NCBI RefSeq assembly: GCF_019175385.1
Contig: NC_083339.1
Coordinates: 45,537,330 to 45,601,329, forward strand
Direction: 5' to 3'
Source: Lycium barbarum
Lineage: Eukaryota > Streptophyta > Magnoliopsida > Solanales > Solanaceae
Length of the DNA stretch: 64,000 nucleotides
Notes under the pieces: model-generated
What the model was told of the DNA's origin: nothing
Databases searched by the model: none
Seen by the model: only the letters and a program-made list of their open reading frames with translations
Made by a program: the position numbers and the translations under genes
In this document: positions 10,590 to 23,345 of the stretch, piece by piece
Position numbering within the stretch: position 1 is the first letter of the stretch
Layout: each line of letters opens with the position of its first letter

Positions 10590-11523
10590 TGGGGCTAAAA
10601 GAGAGAAAATCCCTCTACAAACCTTCTATAATAACTTGCCAAGCCTAAGAAACTACGTATCTCCATTGGTGTCGTGGGCCTTGGCCAATTCTTCACAACC
10701 TCAATATCTTGCGCATCCACCCTAATGCCTTCCTCTGAAATAATGTGACCCAAAAATGCCACAGAATTCAAACCAGAACTCACACTTAGAAAACTTGGCA
10801 TACCACTCTTTGCCTTGAAGAATTCCAAGCACTATCCGCAAATGTTCTGCATGATCGGCCTCTGACTGCGAATAAACCAAAATATCATCTATAAACACAA
10901 TCACGAACAAATCTAGAAAGGGCCTGAATACACGATTCATCAAATCCATGAATATGGTTGGAGCACTAGTTAGCCCGAACTACATAACACGGAATTCATA
11001 ATGAACATATCTAGTCCGGAATGCTGTCTTCGGAATGTATTCTTCCTTTACCCTGACCTGGTAGTATCCTGACCTCAAGTCTATCTTTGAGAAATACTTG
11101 GCGCCTTACAACTGATCAAAAAAATCATCAATCCTTGAGAGCGGATACTTATTCTTTACAGTCACTTTATTCAATTGCCTATAATCGATACACATTCACA
11201 AGAAACCATCCTTCTTTCTTACAAATAGTACCGGCGCTCCCCACGGCGATATACTAGGCCTGATAAAGCCCTTCTCCAGCAAATCTTTCAACTGCTCCTT
11301 TAATTCCTTCAACTCCCCAGGTGCCATCCTATAAGGAGGAATAGATATTAGCTGAGTGTCTGGCAATAGATCAATAGAAAATCAATATCCCTCTCTGGGG
11401 GAATGCCTGGAAGCACATCTGGAAACACTTCTGGGAACTCATTAACCACAGGGGCAGACTGAAGAGACGGTGACTCCGCTTGCACATCTTGAACTCAAAC
11501 TAGATGAAAAATATACCCTTTTC
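10590..11523 (-). pseudogene. Element B reverse transcriptase and protease-RT linker
   Basis: Minus-strand RT in several frames. Catalytic Phe-Ile-Asp-Asp is in the fragment 10722-10949, and the connection block [10 protein letters not shown] in 10595-10828. The Cys-Ile-Asp-Tyr-Arg-Gln-Leu-Asn motif is near 11170 and the Pro-Pro-Tyr-Arg-Met-Ala-Pro linker near 11330. Several stops and frameshifts are present. The homology is cut at 11523 by the perfect LTR end of element D. Confidence 0.87.
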
Positions 11524-12934
11524 TGTCACGACCCAACCGGAGGGCCGCGACGGGTACCCGGTGCTAGCCCACTCGGGCACCTCTTAGCGTACCTTTACAT
11601 TCACATCTAGGTGAGCCACATATTATATCATACATTTATATTCATCAAATATACGAATCTCATTGGGCAACAATACCTTTATATCAACATTAGCAACTAA
11701 GCCCACATCAATGTACATAAGCCAACGAAGCTAACAACATGATATACAAAATATAGGCCGACAAGGCAAAATACGTCCAACTATATACACATGTCTACGA
11801 GCCTCTAAGGAGAGTATGTCATATCATATAGGCGGGATAGGACCCCGCTATTCCCATAATTATGTACACAAAAGAATCAATACCAAAAGTTATAGCTCCG
11901 AATGAAATGGAGCTCCGCTATGTAGTCCCTAAGAAATGTAACTATGGATCAAGTCTGTCTCCCTGGGCACCTGCAGGCATGACGCAGCGTCCACAAACAA
12001 AAGGACGTCAGTACGAAGAATGTACTGAGTATGTAAAGCATGATCAATATCAATATAGAAGCATCGTAATCAACACGAGAAATAGCATAAGATGGGAGAT
12101 AGTAGAATCGTCGTCATGAGCACTCACTTGCCTTTCATAGGGACTTTCCATTTCTAGTGCGTTATCGGGTACATACGTCTATATCTGTATCCGTATTCAT
12201 ATCCGTACTCATTTACATATCGTATCCATAATCGTATTCATATGCCTATTCTTATTCGTATTCATATCATGTTCGTATTCATACTCATATCTATATCATA
12301 TATATATATATAGCATTTACATAGAATGCCTGACCACGATGGTTCAGTGTTTCACGTACCCGACCATGGCTAGGCTCAGTTATCATACATACTTGGCCAA
12401 CCAAGGCTCAAGGTTACACATACCTGGCCCTACCAAGGCTTCAGGGTTATCCGTACCAACTGCAGAGGTGTGCGCGCGTTACATAAATATATACATATTC
12501 TACCCGGCCTTATAAGCTCGGGGTTCCATAATAGGCATACATAGATACATATACATAGTATCTCATAAGCATCTTTACTATTATCATCACTATCATTATC
12601 GTCATCGCTATTATCGTCGTTATCGTATCGTTATCACTATCATCGTCGTTCATTACATCTATCCTTATAGGATTACTCGTCATATAAGGAACTTAGTACA
12701 ATCGTAACATATCAAGAATCATAAGCTTAATAGCTTTTGAAGATAGAGTCATTTGGAGGACATCATAGACTTATAAAAGATTTAGAAGATGGCCAAAGAA
12801 CCATGCCTTATGAAAGAAGGGTTAGCCTTACATACCTTTCCGTTCAACTATTTTACCACTTGCACATTCTCCTTCAACGCTCACGTTCCTACCTTCATTG
12901 AAGTTATACTATCATTAGAAAACCGATAGCTAGC
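11524..12934 (-). repeat. Left LTR of element D, first part
   Basis: Begins TGTCACGACCCAACC (the minus-strand LTR end). Contains the conserved hairpin block (11966-12042), a low-complexity stretch of CGTATTCATAT-type units (12165-12310), short hairpins such as CTTGGCCAACCAAGG, and an ATC/GTT-rich run (12580-12655). It breaks at 12934 at the inserted solo LTR K and resumes at 26363. No gene seen. Confidence 0.9.
12930..12934. repeat. Target-site duplication of K, left copy
   Basis: CTAGC, repeated at 26358-26362 directly after the far end of K. Confidence 0.9.
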
Positions 12935-14854
12935 TGTCACGACCCGACTAGGGGGCCGCGACGAGCACCCGGTGCTAGCCCACCCGGGCACCCCTTAGCT
13001 TACACTTAGGCTTGCATCTAGGTGAGCCACATCATTAATCATACATTCCTAAGCATCAATCATACTAGTCCCATTGGACAACGACATCTTTAATCATCAT
13101 AGGCATCTATGCCACAACAATGTACATGGGCCGACGAGGCCAACAAAATGATATACAAAATATAGGCCGACAGGGCCAGACATATCTAACCACATCCACG
13201 TGACTACGAGCCTCTAAGAAGAGTATAACATGTCACGTGAGCGGGACAGGACCCCGCTATGCCCATAATTATATACACAAAAGAATAAGTACCCAAAACC
13301 TATGGCTCCGAAGGAAATGGAGCTCTACTATGCAGTCTCTGAATAAGCAGCTATGGATCAAGTCTGTCTCCCTGTGCACCTGCGGGCATGGCGCAGCGTC
13401 CACAAACAAAAGGACGTCAGTACGAAGAATGTACTGAGTATGTAAAGCATGATCAACATCGATATAGAAGCATAATAGACAACATATGAAGTAGCATAGG
13501 AGGGGAAACAATAATATCATCATCATGGCACTTACTTGCCTTTCATAGGAACTTTCCATTTCTCATGCGTATTTCATAATAGTGCTCGTATTCGTATACA
13601 TGCCCCTATTCGCATTCATATACATAGTCTTTTCACATTCATATTCATATTATACATAGCCATACACTTATATACATACATAGCATACCCGACCATAAGG
13701 TTCGGTGTTTCATACATACTTGGCCAGCCAAGGCTCAATGTTATATCTACCTGCCCCTACCAAGGCTTCAGGTTTATCCGTACCATCTGCAGACGTGCGC
13801 GCGCGTTACGTAATCATATACATACATATACATATATTCTACCCGGCGTCATAAGCTTGGGGTTACATTATAGCCCTTCGTAGGCACACATAAGTATAAT
13901 AGCCCATAGGCACCTTTAGCATCATCATTATTATCGTTACATCTATATTATAAGGTTACTCGTCATATGAGGAGCGTAGTACAATCGTAGTACGTATCAA
14001 GGATCGTGAGCTTACAAGCTTGGAAGATCAATCATTTGGAGACAACATACTCGTATAGAGGATTTAGAAATTTGGCCAAAGAACCATGCCTTATGAAGGA
14101 AGGGTTAGCCTTACATACCTTTCCGTCGCACTACTCTACACTTGCGCGTTCTCTTCCAATGCTAGCGCCTCTACCTTCATTTAAAGTCATACTATCATTA
14201 GAATCGATAACTAGCACCATGGCTAAAGCTAGAGAAAATCAGATAGTATCTCCTTTGTTTATACAACATTTTCCCATATCGTAATTCAACTCCCAAACGT
14301 CAACAACACATTCACAATATCATGACAATAGCCATTAATCACCCACATTATCTAGACTTCTCAATTTGCTCCTAATTCACCCATATTCATGGTCATAACC
14401 CCCGACCTCGTCCATTCGCATACAATGTCTATTTCATGATCTTAACGTCGTTTATAACACATTCATATTACAACACAACAACAATCATGATTCAATTCAA
14501 ATAATTTCTCAAAAATGTCACTATTCATCTTTAATAACCCATTATCCTATACTCATCTAATGACCAAGCATTTTAACTCTCAAATACCTTAAAAAACATA
14601 TGAATATCATGAATCTTACCTTAGATGTTGTAGGAACAAGCTTTAGTTGATAATACTCTACTTTGAGCAAAACCCTAGTTTTCCTCCATTTGGATTTCTT
14701 GACTTGAATGGTCCTTAATGGGTTTCCTTACCCTTTATTCACTTGATTTATGTTGTTGATGGCTTATAATCCTTGAAAACTTGTGTAATAAATGTAGAGA
14801 GATGTTTTAGAGAGAAGGGATGAAATGTGGAAATGATTTTATGAACTTGGTCCC

Positions 14855-15130
14855 TATTAAATAACCCATTCACTGATCTGTCGAGTCCATTATACGGTCC
14901 ATTATACGGTTCGTATAATCGTTATACGGTCCGTATAATTGACCGTAAAACATACCTTTCCTTCACCCTTCACTGTGACCATTTGACGGTTCATTATACG
15001 AGCCGTAAAAATTTATACGGTCCGTATAATTGACCGTAAAATTGCACCAGTGAGCAACCTTCGCTGTGATGGTTTTACGGTCCATTATACGGTCCGTAAA
15101 ACATTATACGGTCCGTATAACGTTCCGTAA
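14855..15130 (-). promoter_or_regulatory. LTR K U3: palindrome array plus TATA box
   Basis: Minus-strand TTATTTAATAG (14855-14864 region). Upstream on that strand (14880-15130) lie many copies and partial copies of the palindrome TATACGGTCCGTATA. Confidence 0.6.
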
Positions 15131-15248
15131 AACTCACCAGTCCACTGAATTTGTTCTCGTCACTTCGTTGATCTCCAATCCTTATGGAACCTTCTTAACA
15201 CTTGTTTAACACTTAATTAGCAATCTAAGGGACATTATAACTCTTTCC

Positions 15249-15253
15249 CAAAA
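15249..15253. repeat. Target-site duplication of C, left copy
   Basis: CAAAA, repeated at 26267-26271 directly after the right LTR of C. Confidence 0.92.
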
Positions 15254-18172
15254 TGTCACGACCCAGCCCTGTGGGCCGCGACTGGCACCCTACCTGGGTA
15301 CCCAGACCAAATCGCATAATCATTTCCGAATCCAAACTTATTTCAGAATTTTTCAAAAGTTATATCAAACATAATTTATATCGAAAATATGTCTTAAGCG
15401 GTCATATCAAATCAAACTCAAACAAAGCGGCGGAATAGGCATCACCGGTCAAAATACAAAATATATATACAGAAGGGCCATTTGGGGCCATCATATCAAA
15501 CAGACCGCTTTAAGACCCGAAAGCAAAATCAGACAACATACACATAGGACCCTCGCCCCACAAAGATGACTACAGGCCTCTACGAATTCAAAACATAACA
15601 TATGGCGAGACAGGGCCCCGCCGTACCCAAACTGTCAAATATACAAAGTATATACAGAGTAGAGTAGTCTGTACCAAGAGTGGACTCCGGACCAAGTAAG
15701 AGTACTCCGGAAAGCAAGAAGTGAAGCCTATTGCGGAGGATCACCAATATCTGCACCTGCGGGCATAAAACGCAGCCCCCAGAGAGAGAGGGTCAGTACG
15801 AAATATGTACTGAGTATGTAAAGCACGGAGTACAGAAATATGGATCAAAACCGAAAGCAAATCAGATGTCAAAGTGGGGTACAAACTGGTATGTCAAAAT
15901 CTGTATCGAAATCATATACATATATTTTATGTAAACAAAATCATGCAAACGGTTAAGAACGTGGTCGCCACTCCGACGCTGGCGCCACACACAGCATAAC
16001 ACCAGAAGGTTTCAAATCTCCGTACATCCCCGAACATAATCATAATCATCGGTGAGCGTATCGCATCCCGAGCCATATCACAGCATAACTCCAAACGGAA
16101 CTCGGCCCTATGGCGGAGCCTCGGGAATCGTAACACAGCATACGACCGAATTTTCATAAAACGCACGAATCAAAACTGGCCCGGGAACCGGTGAACGAAG
16201 TCATAATAAGGCACGAGCGGAGTCGTGAGCAAACAAATGCAAATCGTATTTCAAAATAGTCTTTCAAAACAAAGTAAACTCATAAATCATATCATATTAC
16301 AAAATAGTCGAATACTTAGTCGACATAAGGTTTCCTTTCACAAAACGTTTCCAAAATGGTGCCTACAGTTCAAAACATAGATTGGCGTATCGAATTGTTC
16401 AAAACGTGTCCCGTAAGAGGACGTTCCAAAGACCATAAGTGGCTTATCCAACCTTATCCTCAAACGTGGCCCGAAGGGGCAAATCGGGCATTTTGGGGTA
16501 GCGGGCCCACCTCGAGTCAAAGTGAGGTGGCGAACATATTTTTACGAGCATTTATATGCCAAAGGTCATACATAATCATTTCTAGGTTACCCGACCACAT
16601 TTCGATAGGTTTCGGACGAATAGTGGCATTCTAGCCAAAATGGAGCCTTTAGGCTTCAATGGAATTGAATGAATAGTAACTTTTCTGTGGATCGGGTTTC
16701 GAGGAGCAGAAATGCTCCGGAAGGTCTCATATCCGACTGACGTACTAAGATATGCCAAATGAAGGAGTGGGAAGCTTTACATACCTCACAGACGTCGTAA
16801 GCTCTTCCAAATGTCCCGTCCCGTTTCGTCAAAAATCTGCAAATGGTCAAAGTTACCAATTGAGATTCTTAGGCTCAAAATGCTTTTAACTCCATATTTG
16901 CCTACCGAAATTTCGGCAGCATTTCCCCTATAAATCTAACATCCCCGAGACGTAGCTCGGCTCAAATTAACCAACCACAACAGCCCACACATCAACCAAA
17001 CAATATACACAACAATCAAGTCACCCTAGCTTCAAAGTTCTACATGATTTCTTAAGTTGGCAACTTCCATTCAAACTTTCAAAATCCCAATTCTATATTC
17101 ACATAATTGTATTCATTTACCCATCCAACACTAGTCAAACACATTCCAAATTCAATCTAAGACATACACAAAATTGCACCGAAATCCATTAGTTTCCATA
17201 ATTCTTCAAAACATTAAAATTCACGACGAACACTCTAACTAACGTCGTTTCATTCCGAATTCATCAATATCATTGTAAAGTCATATCTAAAGTCTCTAGC
17301 ACCCAAAATATACATTGATATACATAGTGATACCGAAAGTATACGCTTTCCGATAATATTCAAAATCATTTTTCAACGCCAATTTAGTTTAGCGGTCCAT
17401 CATTTACGATACAAGGATCATACCAACACATTATGCCAACTTAAACAAGATCAATTCAAACTATTTTTATCCACCCCAAGCTCACGGCCAACACACACTC
17501 CACACACACACCCACGTTTTTTTTTCCAACATCCAAGTTACGGGATTTCTATATATTTACAATCCTTAGCATATTCATATCAATTCTACAACATAAAAGG
17601 GGCAAAATTCTTACCTTTTCTTAAACTTCCGACTTGCCGCAAATGCGTACCTCTCGCCAAACTAATTATACCCCGTTGAAGAGGGTCTTGAATACTCCAC
17701 AAATATATAGAAACCAAGATTTTTGGATCACTAATCAAACTTGGAAATTTTCTTTTCCTTTCTTTTCCACTTCGGCCGAACCCTTAGTTTTTGGGGTGTT
17801 CTTGATTTTTTTCTAATTTTGTGATAATTTCTAAGTGTATTCCTTGTATATATCCACTTAGGGGGTCATGTGCATAGCACATGCCCCTTTTAAAATGGAC
17901 TTGGGCCACAACTATGGCCGGCCCCCATTTGATCTTGGGCCTTATTTTGCATTGGATTTTTCTTGGCCCAATTCGAGAAAAGTCCCGTTTTGTAATTCCC
18001 GAAACTAATTTACGAAGTTCCAAATTTATCCTCGGCCTTCCCCGAGGTCTTAGCATTAAAGATTTCACAACCAACATAGTCATATTCACAAAAAAAAAAA
18101 ATTAGGTCCTTCTAACACCCGAGTCATAGTAATTTCTCGATTTCCAATCGTACGAAAACACGGGGCCTAACA
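15254..18172 (-). repeat. Left (3') LTR of element C
   Basis: Starts TGTCACGACCC and ends GGGCCTAACA, so the minus-strand LTR is TGTTAGGCCC...GTGACA. Contains the CTCAGTAC hairpin block (15751-15826), a chain of short hairpins (15955-16220), an inverted repeat CCACCTC...GAGGTGG near 16507-16531, and the CATGTGC-ATA-GCACATG palindrome near the TATA box (17867-17883). No gene seen. Confidence 0.95.
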
Positions 18173-18208
18173 TTCTCCCCCCTTTAAGAACATTCGTCCC
18201 CGAATGTT
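18173..18208 (-). other. Polypurine tract and hairpin, element C
   Basis: The minus-strand purine tract (18173-18188) abuts the LTR. AACATTCG-N4-CGAATGTT lies at 18189-18208. The remaining 3' untranslated sequence to 18309 shows nothing further. Confidence 0.88.
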
Positions 18209-18309
18209 AAACAAATCTTATGAAGGCTCACAAGCATAACGGGAAAACCATTTTATATATAAATAGCACACATGGTCCATCCGTTCATTGGTACAACAAA
18301 TACAAAAGT

Positions 18310-21300
18310 TTAGATTACAGGAGGCGTAGGGAATAAATGGGGGAATCTCTTCTTCATCTCATCCTCCGCCTCCCAAGTCATCTCTTCCCGGTTGTTATTG
18401 CGCCACAGAACCTTGACCGAAGGCACCTCTTTAGTGCGCAATCTCCTCACCTGACGATCCAGAATAGATATTAGTTGCTCGTCATAAGATAGCTGCTCCG
18501 CCACCTGAAGGTCATCTACTGGGAATACCCTGAAAGGGTCACCAATACATTTCCGCAGCATAGATACATGAAACACCGGGTGCACGGACTCCAAATCGGA
18601 TGGCAAGTCTAGCTCGTAGGCGACTGCGCCTATCCTCCGAACAATCTGGTATGGCCCGATGTACCGCGGACTCAGCTTACCCTTCCTGCCAAATCTCATA
18701 ACGCCCTTCATAGGTGACACCTTCAGGAATACCCAGTCACCAGTCTGGAACTCTAACGGTCGACGTCGCCTATCATCATACGCTTTCTGTCGACTCTGAG
18801 CAGCTAACAGTCGCTCCCGAATAAGCTTCACCTTATCTACAGCCTCCTGGATCACATCTGGCCCAATCAGCTTAGTCTCGCCCACGTCAAACCAGCCAAT
18901 AGGAGATCTGCATCTCCTGCCATAAAGGGCCTCATACGGGGCCATCTGAATGCTGGAGTGATAACTGTTATTGTAAGCAAACTCGATAAGCGGCAAATGA
19001 TCATCCCAGCTGCCCCTGAAATCAATAACGCAGGCCCGTAACATATCCTCGAGCGTCTGAATAGTGCGCTCGGCCTGCCCGTCGGTCTGAGGATGGAAAG
19101 CTGTACTGAGGGTCACCTGGGTCCCTAATCCCTCCTGAAATGACCTCCAGAAATTAGCGGTAAACTGGGCGCCTCGGTCAGTAATAATAGATACAGGGAC
19201 CCCGTGAAGTCTGACTATCTCTCTGATATATAATCTGGCATAGTCCTCAGCCGAATAAGTAGTCCGGACCGGAAGGAAATGGGCTGATTTCGTCAGCCTG
19301 TCCACAATAACCCAAATAGAGTCGTACCTGCGTAGAGTACGCGGCAACCCAACAATGAAGTCCATATTAATCATCTCCCATTTCCAGGCTGGAATGTCCA
19401 TCTCCTGTAATAATCCACCGGGCTTCTGATGCTCGATCTTGACTTGCTGACAGTTCGGGCATCGACTGACAAACTCAGCAACATCTTTCTTCATGCCGTC
19501 CCACCAATACAAACACCTGAGATCCCGATACATCTTAGTGGAACCAGGATGGACAGAATACCGGGCACAATGTGCCTCGCCCATAATCTGCCGTCGTAAG
19601 CCCGCAACGTCCGGTACACAGACCCTGCCATCGTACAATAATACTCCTTCAGGCGAGATTTCAAACTGAGTCGCTGATTTATTAAGGGCCACATCCCTAT
19701 ACCGAATCAAAATAGGATCCTCAAACTGGCGCTGCTTTACCTCCTGAATAATAGATGACTCAGCAACCGGGCGAACAGAAATCCCAGAATCTCCAGAATC
19801 TGCCAAACGGACTCCGAGGCTGGCCAGCAGATGAATATCACGAACCAGATCTCTCTTATCAGATGGAACATCAGCCAGACTACCTACGGACTTGCGGCTA
19901 AGCGCATCAGCTACCACGTTGGCTTTCCCTGGATGGTACAGAATATCAACGTCGTAATCCTTTAGTAGCTCAAGCCATCTCCGCTGCCGCAAATTTAGCT
20001 CCTTCTGCTTAAAAATATACTGAAGGCTCTTATGGTCCGTATAGATATCCACATGGACCCCATATAAATAATGCCGCCAAATCTTCAAAGCATGAATCAC
20101 CGCGGCCAACTCAAGATCATGAGTGGGATAGTTCTTCTCGTGCGGTCTGAGCTGCCGGGAAGCATAGGCTATAACTCGACCGTGCTGCATCAATACACAT
20201 CCTATCCCAATACCAGAGGCGTCACAATATACAACATACCCATCAGACCCCTCTGGAAGAGCCAAAACTGGCGCTGTAATCAATCTCTCCTTCAGCATCT
20301 GAAAGCTGCGCTCGCAGGCATCTGACCACTGGAATTTTGCTGCTTTCTGGGTAAGCCTCGTCAGTGGTGCTGCAATGGAAGAGAAGTCCTCCACAAACCT
20401 GCGATAATACCCAGCCAATCCCAGAAAACTGCGCACCTCTGTCGGTGTAGTAGGCCTGGGCCAATTCTGCACAGCCTCAATCTTCTGCGTATCGACCCGA
20501 ATACCGTCTGCGCCGACAATATGACCCAAGAATGCCACAGAAGTCAACCATAACTCGCATTTAGAGAATTTAGCATATAACTTCTGCTGACGGAGAATGC
20601 CAAGTGCCGTCCGCAAGTGATCTGAATGCTCCTCGGCTGATCGCGAGTAAATCAGGATATCATCAATAAATACAATAACAAACATATCCAGAAAAGGCCG
20701 AAATACCCGGTTCATCAGATCCATAAACACCGCTGGAGCATTAGTCAGCCCGAAAGACATAACTCTGAACTCATAATGCCCGTACCGGGTCCTGAAGGCA
20801 GTCTTCGGGATATCTGACTCCCGCACTCGCACCTGATGATAACCAGAGCGCAGATCTATCTTTGAAAAATGTCTAGCACCCTGCAGCTGGTCAAACAAAT
20901 CATCCATCCGGGGGAGGGGATACTTATTCTTAATAGTCACCTTATTCAGCTGCCGGTAGTCAATACACATCCGCAACGACCCATCCTTCTTTCTGACAAA
21001 CAATACCGGCGCTCCCCAGGGTGATGTGCTGGGCCTGATAAAGCCCTTATCCAGCAAATCTTTCAGCTGCTCCTTCAACTCCTTCAACTCAGCTGGTGCC
21101 ATCCTGTATGGAGGAATAGATATAGGCTGCGTATCCGGCATCAACTCAATAGAAAAATCAATCTCCCGCTCCGGCGGAAGGCCAGGAAGCTCGTCAGGAA
21201 AAACATCTGGAAACTCACTGACGACCGGGACAGACTGAAGGGTAGGTACCTCCGCTGCAGTATCGTGCACACGAACCAAATGATAGATATAACCCTTCTG

Positions 21301-22338
21301 GATCATCTTCTTAGCCTTGAGGTATGAAATAAACTTACCCCTCGGCGATGCAGTAGATCCGAACCACTCTATGACTGGTTCCCCTAGAAACTGAAAATGG
21401 ACTACCTTTTTCTGGCAGTCGACATTAGCATAACAGGAAGACAACCAGTCCATACCTATAATGACGTCAAACTCGAACATGTCTAACTCTACCAAGTCAG
21501 CCTTAGTGGTACGGTCGCAAATGGTCACAGAACAATCCCTATAGACCTGTCTCGCTATAATAAAATCCCCAACTGGCGTAGCTACCTCAAATGGATCTAT
21601 AGGCTCAGACACTATCCCAATCTTACTAGCAACGAGCGGGGAAATATATGATAAAGTAGAGCCAGGGTCAATCAATGCATATACAGATCTGGAGAAAACC
21701 AGTAATGTACCTGTGACAACGTTTGGCGAAGCCTCCTGATCCTGGCGGCTGGCCAAAGCATATATGCGGTTCGAGGGACCGCTAGAACCTGAAGCGCCAC
21801 CGCGGCCTCGACCGCGTCCTGCCGGTGCTGGAATACCCCGCCCTCCAGGGCGTGCAATAGATGGAACAGATGAAGAACCGGCGGCTGACCCTGTCTGCTG
21901 AGCAGCACTACCAGAACCGCTGGCCAGTGGACAGTCTCTCATAAAGTGGCCCTGACCAACACAAGAAAAGCAAGCTCCAGTCGCTCGGTAACACTCCCCG
22001 GGATGAGACTTCCCGCAATGAGGACAACGGGGTCTGGGTGGTCTGGCCTGGCTGGGACCCCTGGATACCTGCGATCCTGCCGCTCTGGAGCTCTGACCGG
22101 CCCCAGAAGGTCCCGTACTGTCGAATCTCCGGCTGCCTGACTGAGTACCCCGGCCGGGAGGAGGAAAATATCTATCAGACTGCTGCTGCTGCTGAGGCTG
22201 TCCGCCTCGAGAATCCCCTGAATAACCCGCGGATCTAGCCCTCTTGGGCGGCCTCCTGTCTCGATCTCTGCCAGCAGGATCAGATCTGCGATGGTCCTCC
22301 ATACCCATCGCATAGGCCTGAAGCCGGGAAATATCCAT
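18310..22338 (-). CDS. Element C polyprotein: nucleocapsid, protease, RT, RNase H, integrase, chromodomain
   Basis: Open frame of 1342 codons. Positions counted from the Met at 22338: CCHC knuckle 123-136; protease Asp-Pro-Gly-Ser 224-227; RT Phe-Ile-Asp-Asp 557-560; RNase H acidic residues D706, E743, D768, D811; integrase His-His-Cys-Cys at 923, 930, 960, 963; DDE triad D993, D1054, E1090 (35-residue D-E spacing); chromodomain about 1291-1335. All key residues except the canonical protease Ser/Thr are present. The Met at 22338 is probably not a natural start: the same frame continues upstream through a single TAG into Gag. Stop TAA at 18310-18312. Confidence 0.95.
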   Translation of the reverse strand: MDISRLQAYAMGMEDHRRSDPAGRDRDRRPPKRARSAGYSGDSRGGQPQQQQQSDRYFPPPGRGTQSGSRRFDSTGPSGAGQSSRAAGSQVSRGPSQARPPRPRCPHCGKSHPGECYRATGACFSCVGQGHFMRDCPLASGSGSAAQQTGSAAGSSSVPSIARPGGRGIPAPAGRGRGRGGASGSSGPSNRIYALASRQDQEASPNVVTGTLLVFSRSVYALIDPGSTLSYISPLVASKIGIVSEPIDPFEVATPVGDFIIARQVYRDCSVTICDRTTKADLVELDMFEFDVIIGMDWLSSCYANVDCQKKVVHFQFLGEPVIEWFGSTASPRGKFISYLKAKKMIQKGYIYHLVRVHDTAAEVPTLQSVPVVSEFPDVFPDELPGLPPEREIDFSIELMPDTQPISIPPYRMAPAELKELKEQLKDLLDKGFIRPSTSPWGAPVLFVRKKDGSLRMCIDYRQLNKVTIKNKYPLPRMDDLFDQLQGARHFSKIDLRSGYHQVRVRESDIPKTAFRTRYGHYEFRVMSFGLTNAPAVFMDLMNRVFRPFLDMFVIVFIDDILIYSRSAEEHSDHLRTALGILRQQKLYAKFSKCELWLTSVAFLGHIVGADGIRVDTQKIEAVQNWPRPTTPTEVRSFLGLAGYYRRFVEDFSSIAAPLTRLTQKAAKFQWSDACERSFQMLKERLITAPVLALPEGSDGYVVYCDASGIGIGCVLMQHGRVIAYASRQLRPHEKNYPTHDLELAAVIHALKIWRHYLYGVHVDIYTDHKSLQYIFKQKELNLRQRRWLELLKDYDVDILYHPGKANVVADALSRKSVGSLADVPSDKRDLVRDIHLLASLGVRLADSGDSGISVRPVAESSIIQEVKQRQFEDPILIRYRDVALNKSATQFEISPEGVLLYDGRVCVPDVAGLRRQIMGEAHCARYSVHPGSTKMYRDLRCLYWWDGMKKDVAEFVSRCPNCQQVKIEHQKPGGLLQEMDIPAWKWEMINMDFIVGLPRTLRRYDSIWVIVDRLTKSAHFLPVRTTYSAEDYARLYIREIVRLHGVPVSIITDRGAQFTANFWRSFQEGLGTQVTLSTAFHPQTDGQAERTIQTLEDMLRACVIDFRGSWDDHLPLIEFAYNNSYHSSIQMAPYEALYGRRCRSPIGWFDVGETKLIGPDVIQEAVDKVKLIRERLLAAQSRQKAYDDRRRRPLEFQTGDWVFLKVSPMKGVMRFGRKGKLSPRYIGPYQIVRRIGAVAYELDLPSDLESVHPVFHVSMLRKCIGDPFRVFPVDDLQVAEQLSYDEQLISILDRQVRRLRTKEVPSVKVLWRNNNREEMTWEAEDEMKKRFPHLFPTPPVI

Positions 22339-22344
22339 GTCTGT

Positions 22345-23142
22345 CTACAGTGACACGGCCATACAGCTGTCTACCAAGTACCGGTCCAATCCCATAACAT
22401 ATCGGTGCATCCGATCAGACATATCTGCTACCACGGCCGGTGCATATCGGGCCAGAGAATCAAACTCAAGGCTATACTCGCGAACACTCCGACCCCTCTG
22501 CTGCAGACGTAGAAATCGATCAGCTCGTGCCCGCCGTAACTCTGGTGGCAAAAAGTGGCGAGTGAATGCCGTCACAAACTGATCCCAAGTGGTTGGAGGG
22601 GCACCCTCTCCCCTAGACAGCTCCCAAGTCTCGTACCAGTGGGTAGCCACATCTCGAAGCCTGTGCGACGCCAGCTCAACCGACTCGGTCTCAGAAGCCC
22701 TGACTAGGTCCAGTGAGCGTCGCATCCCCCGAATAAAGTCATGGGGGTCCTCATCGGGCTTAGACCCGAAGAACTCTGGAGGGCCACATAGCAGAAACTC
22801 CCGAACTCGCAGGCTGTCCCGCCTGTCATCATCATCATCATCCTTACGCCCGCGTCTGGGAGCCTGTCCTGCCACCAGCGTAGTCAGCAACTGCACAGCC
22901 TCTCTCAGGGTCCGATCCTCCGCCCCTGGCTGAGGAGCTGGAGTCTCAGGTGCGGGTACACGGACCTCTGGAGCTGCCGATGGTCCTACTCCAGGCTGTA
23001 CTGGTGGGGGTGTAGCAGACCCCTCAGACTGTGGCACATCCTCAGGCAAATCATAAACACGAGCCCGGGTAGCTCGCTTTGCCTGGCTAGTCTCTCCAAT
23101 CGCCTTGCCCTTCTGGGCCGCCGTTGCCTTCTTCGGAGGCAT
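22345..23142 (-). CDS. Element C Gag N-terminal part, ended by a premature TAG
   Basis: Capsid-type Gag (retrotransposon Gag family): the block around Pro-Pro-Glu-Phe-Phe-Gly and Trp-Asp-Gln-Phe-Val-x-Ala-Phe, then Leu-Ala-Arg-Tyr-Ala-Pro, forms the particle shell. I start it at ATG 23142 (Met-Pro-Pro-Lys-Lys), the first ATG after the primer-site leader; 12 bases upstream only a GTG is in frame. The TAG at 22345-22347 is CAG in element F, and the downstream frame is unshifted, so this is a point nonsense change before the nucleocapsid. Full frame length would be 1610 codons. Confidence 0.93.
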   Translation of the reverse strand: MPPKKATAAQKGKAIGETSQAKRATRARVYDLPEDVPQSEGSATPPPVQPGVGPSAAPEVRVPAPETPAPQPGAEDRTLREAVQLLTTLVAGQAPRRGRKDDDDDDRRDSLRVREFLLCGPPEFFGSKPDEDPHDFIRGMRRSLDLVRASETESVELASHRLRDVATHWYETWELSRGEGAPPTTWDQFVTAFTRHFLPPELRRARADRFLRLQQRGRSVREYSLEFDSLARYAPAVVADMSDRMHRYVMGLDRYLVDSCMAVSL

Positions 23143-23329
23143 CACTGCAAACACGAAGGCGAGTCAGATCAAGATCATCCTGGTAACATGGCTCTATCGC
23201 ACGATCTAAGATTCCAAAGAAAGTAACACCCTAAATGCCCTGTAGCTTCCCGTTTATAGATGTGGTGCACAACACATCGATAAACAAGACTCTACGAGAC
23301 ACGGCCTGTAGACATTCCGAGGACAAACC

Positions 23330-23341
23330 GCTCTGATACCA
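23330..23341 (-). other. Primer-binding site, element C
   Basis: The minus strand reads TGGTATCAGAGC, matching the 3' end of initiator Met tRNA, four bases (AAAG) after the LTR end. The leader 23143-23329 has no other recognisable feature. Confidence 0.93.
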
Positions 23342-23345
23342 CTTT

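Larger units (their letters stand above)
6332..11523 (-). mobile_element. Element B: gypsy chromovirus remnant interrupted by D
   Basis: Minus-strand element. Its 3' LTR is on the left (~6332-8304), the polypurine tract and chromodomain next, then integrase, RNase H and RT up to 11523. There element D's LTR begins inside the protease-RT linker. The missing protease, Gag and 5' LTR should lie beyond D, outside the window. Multiple frameshifts and stops show that it is dead and among the oldest insertions. Confidence 0.9.

Noticed and set aside
22339..22350. Programmed stop-codon readthrough between Gag and the rest in element C
   Set aside because: The TAG lies within Gag before the nucleocapsid, the frame is otherwise continuous, and element F has a sense codon there. 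A point mutation explains it.
23142..23154. Upstream start giving four extra residues in Gag of C (and F)
   Set aside because: The upstream codon is GTG, not ATG; the first ATG is at 23142 (51448 in F).
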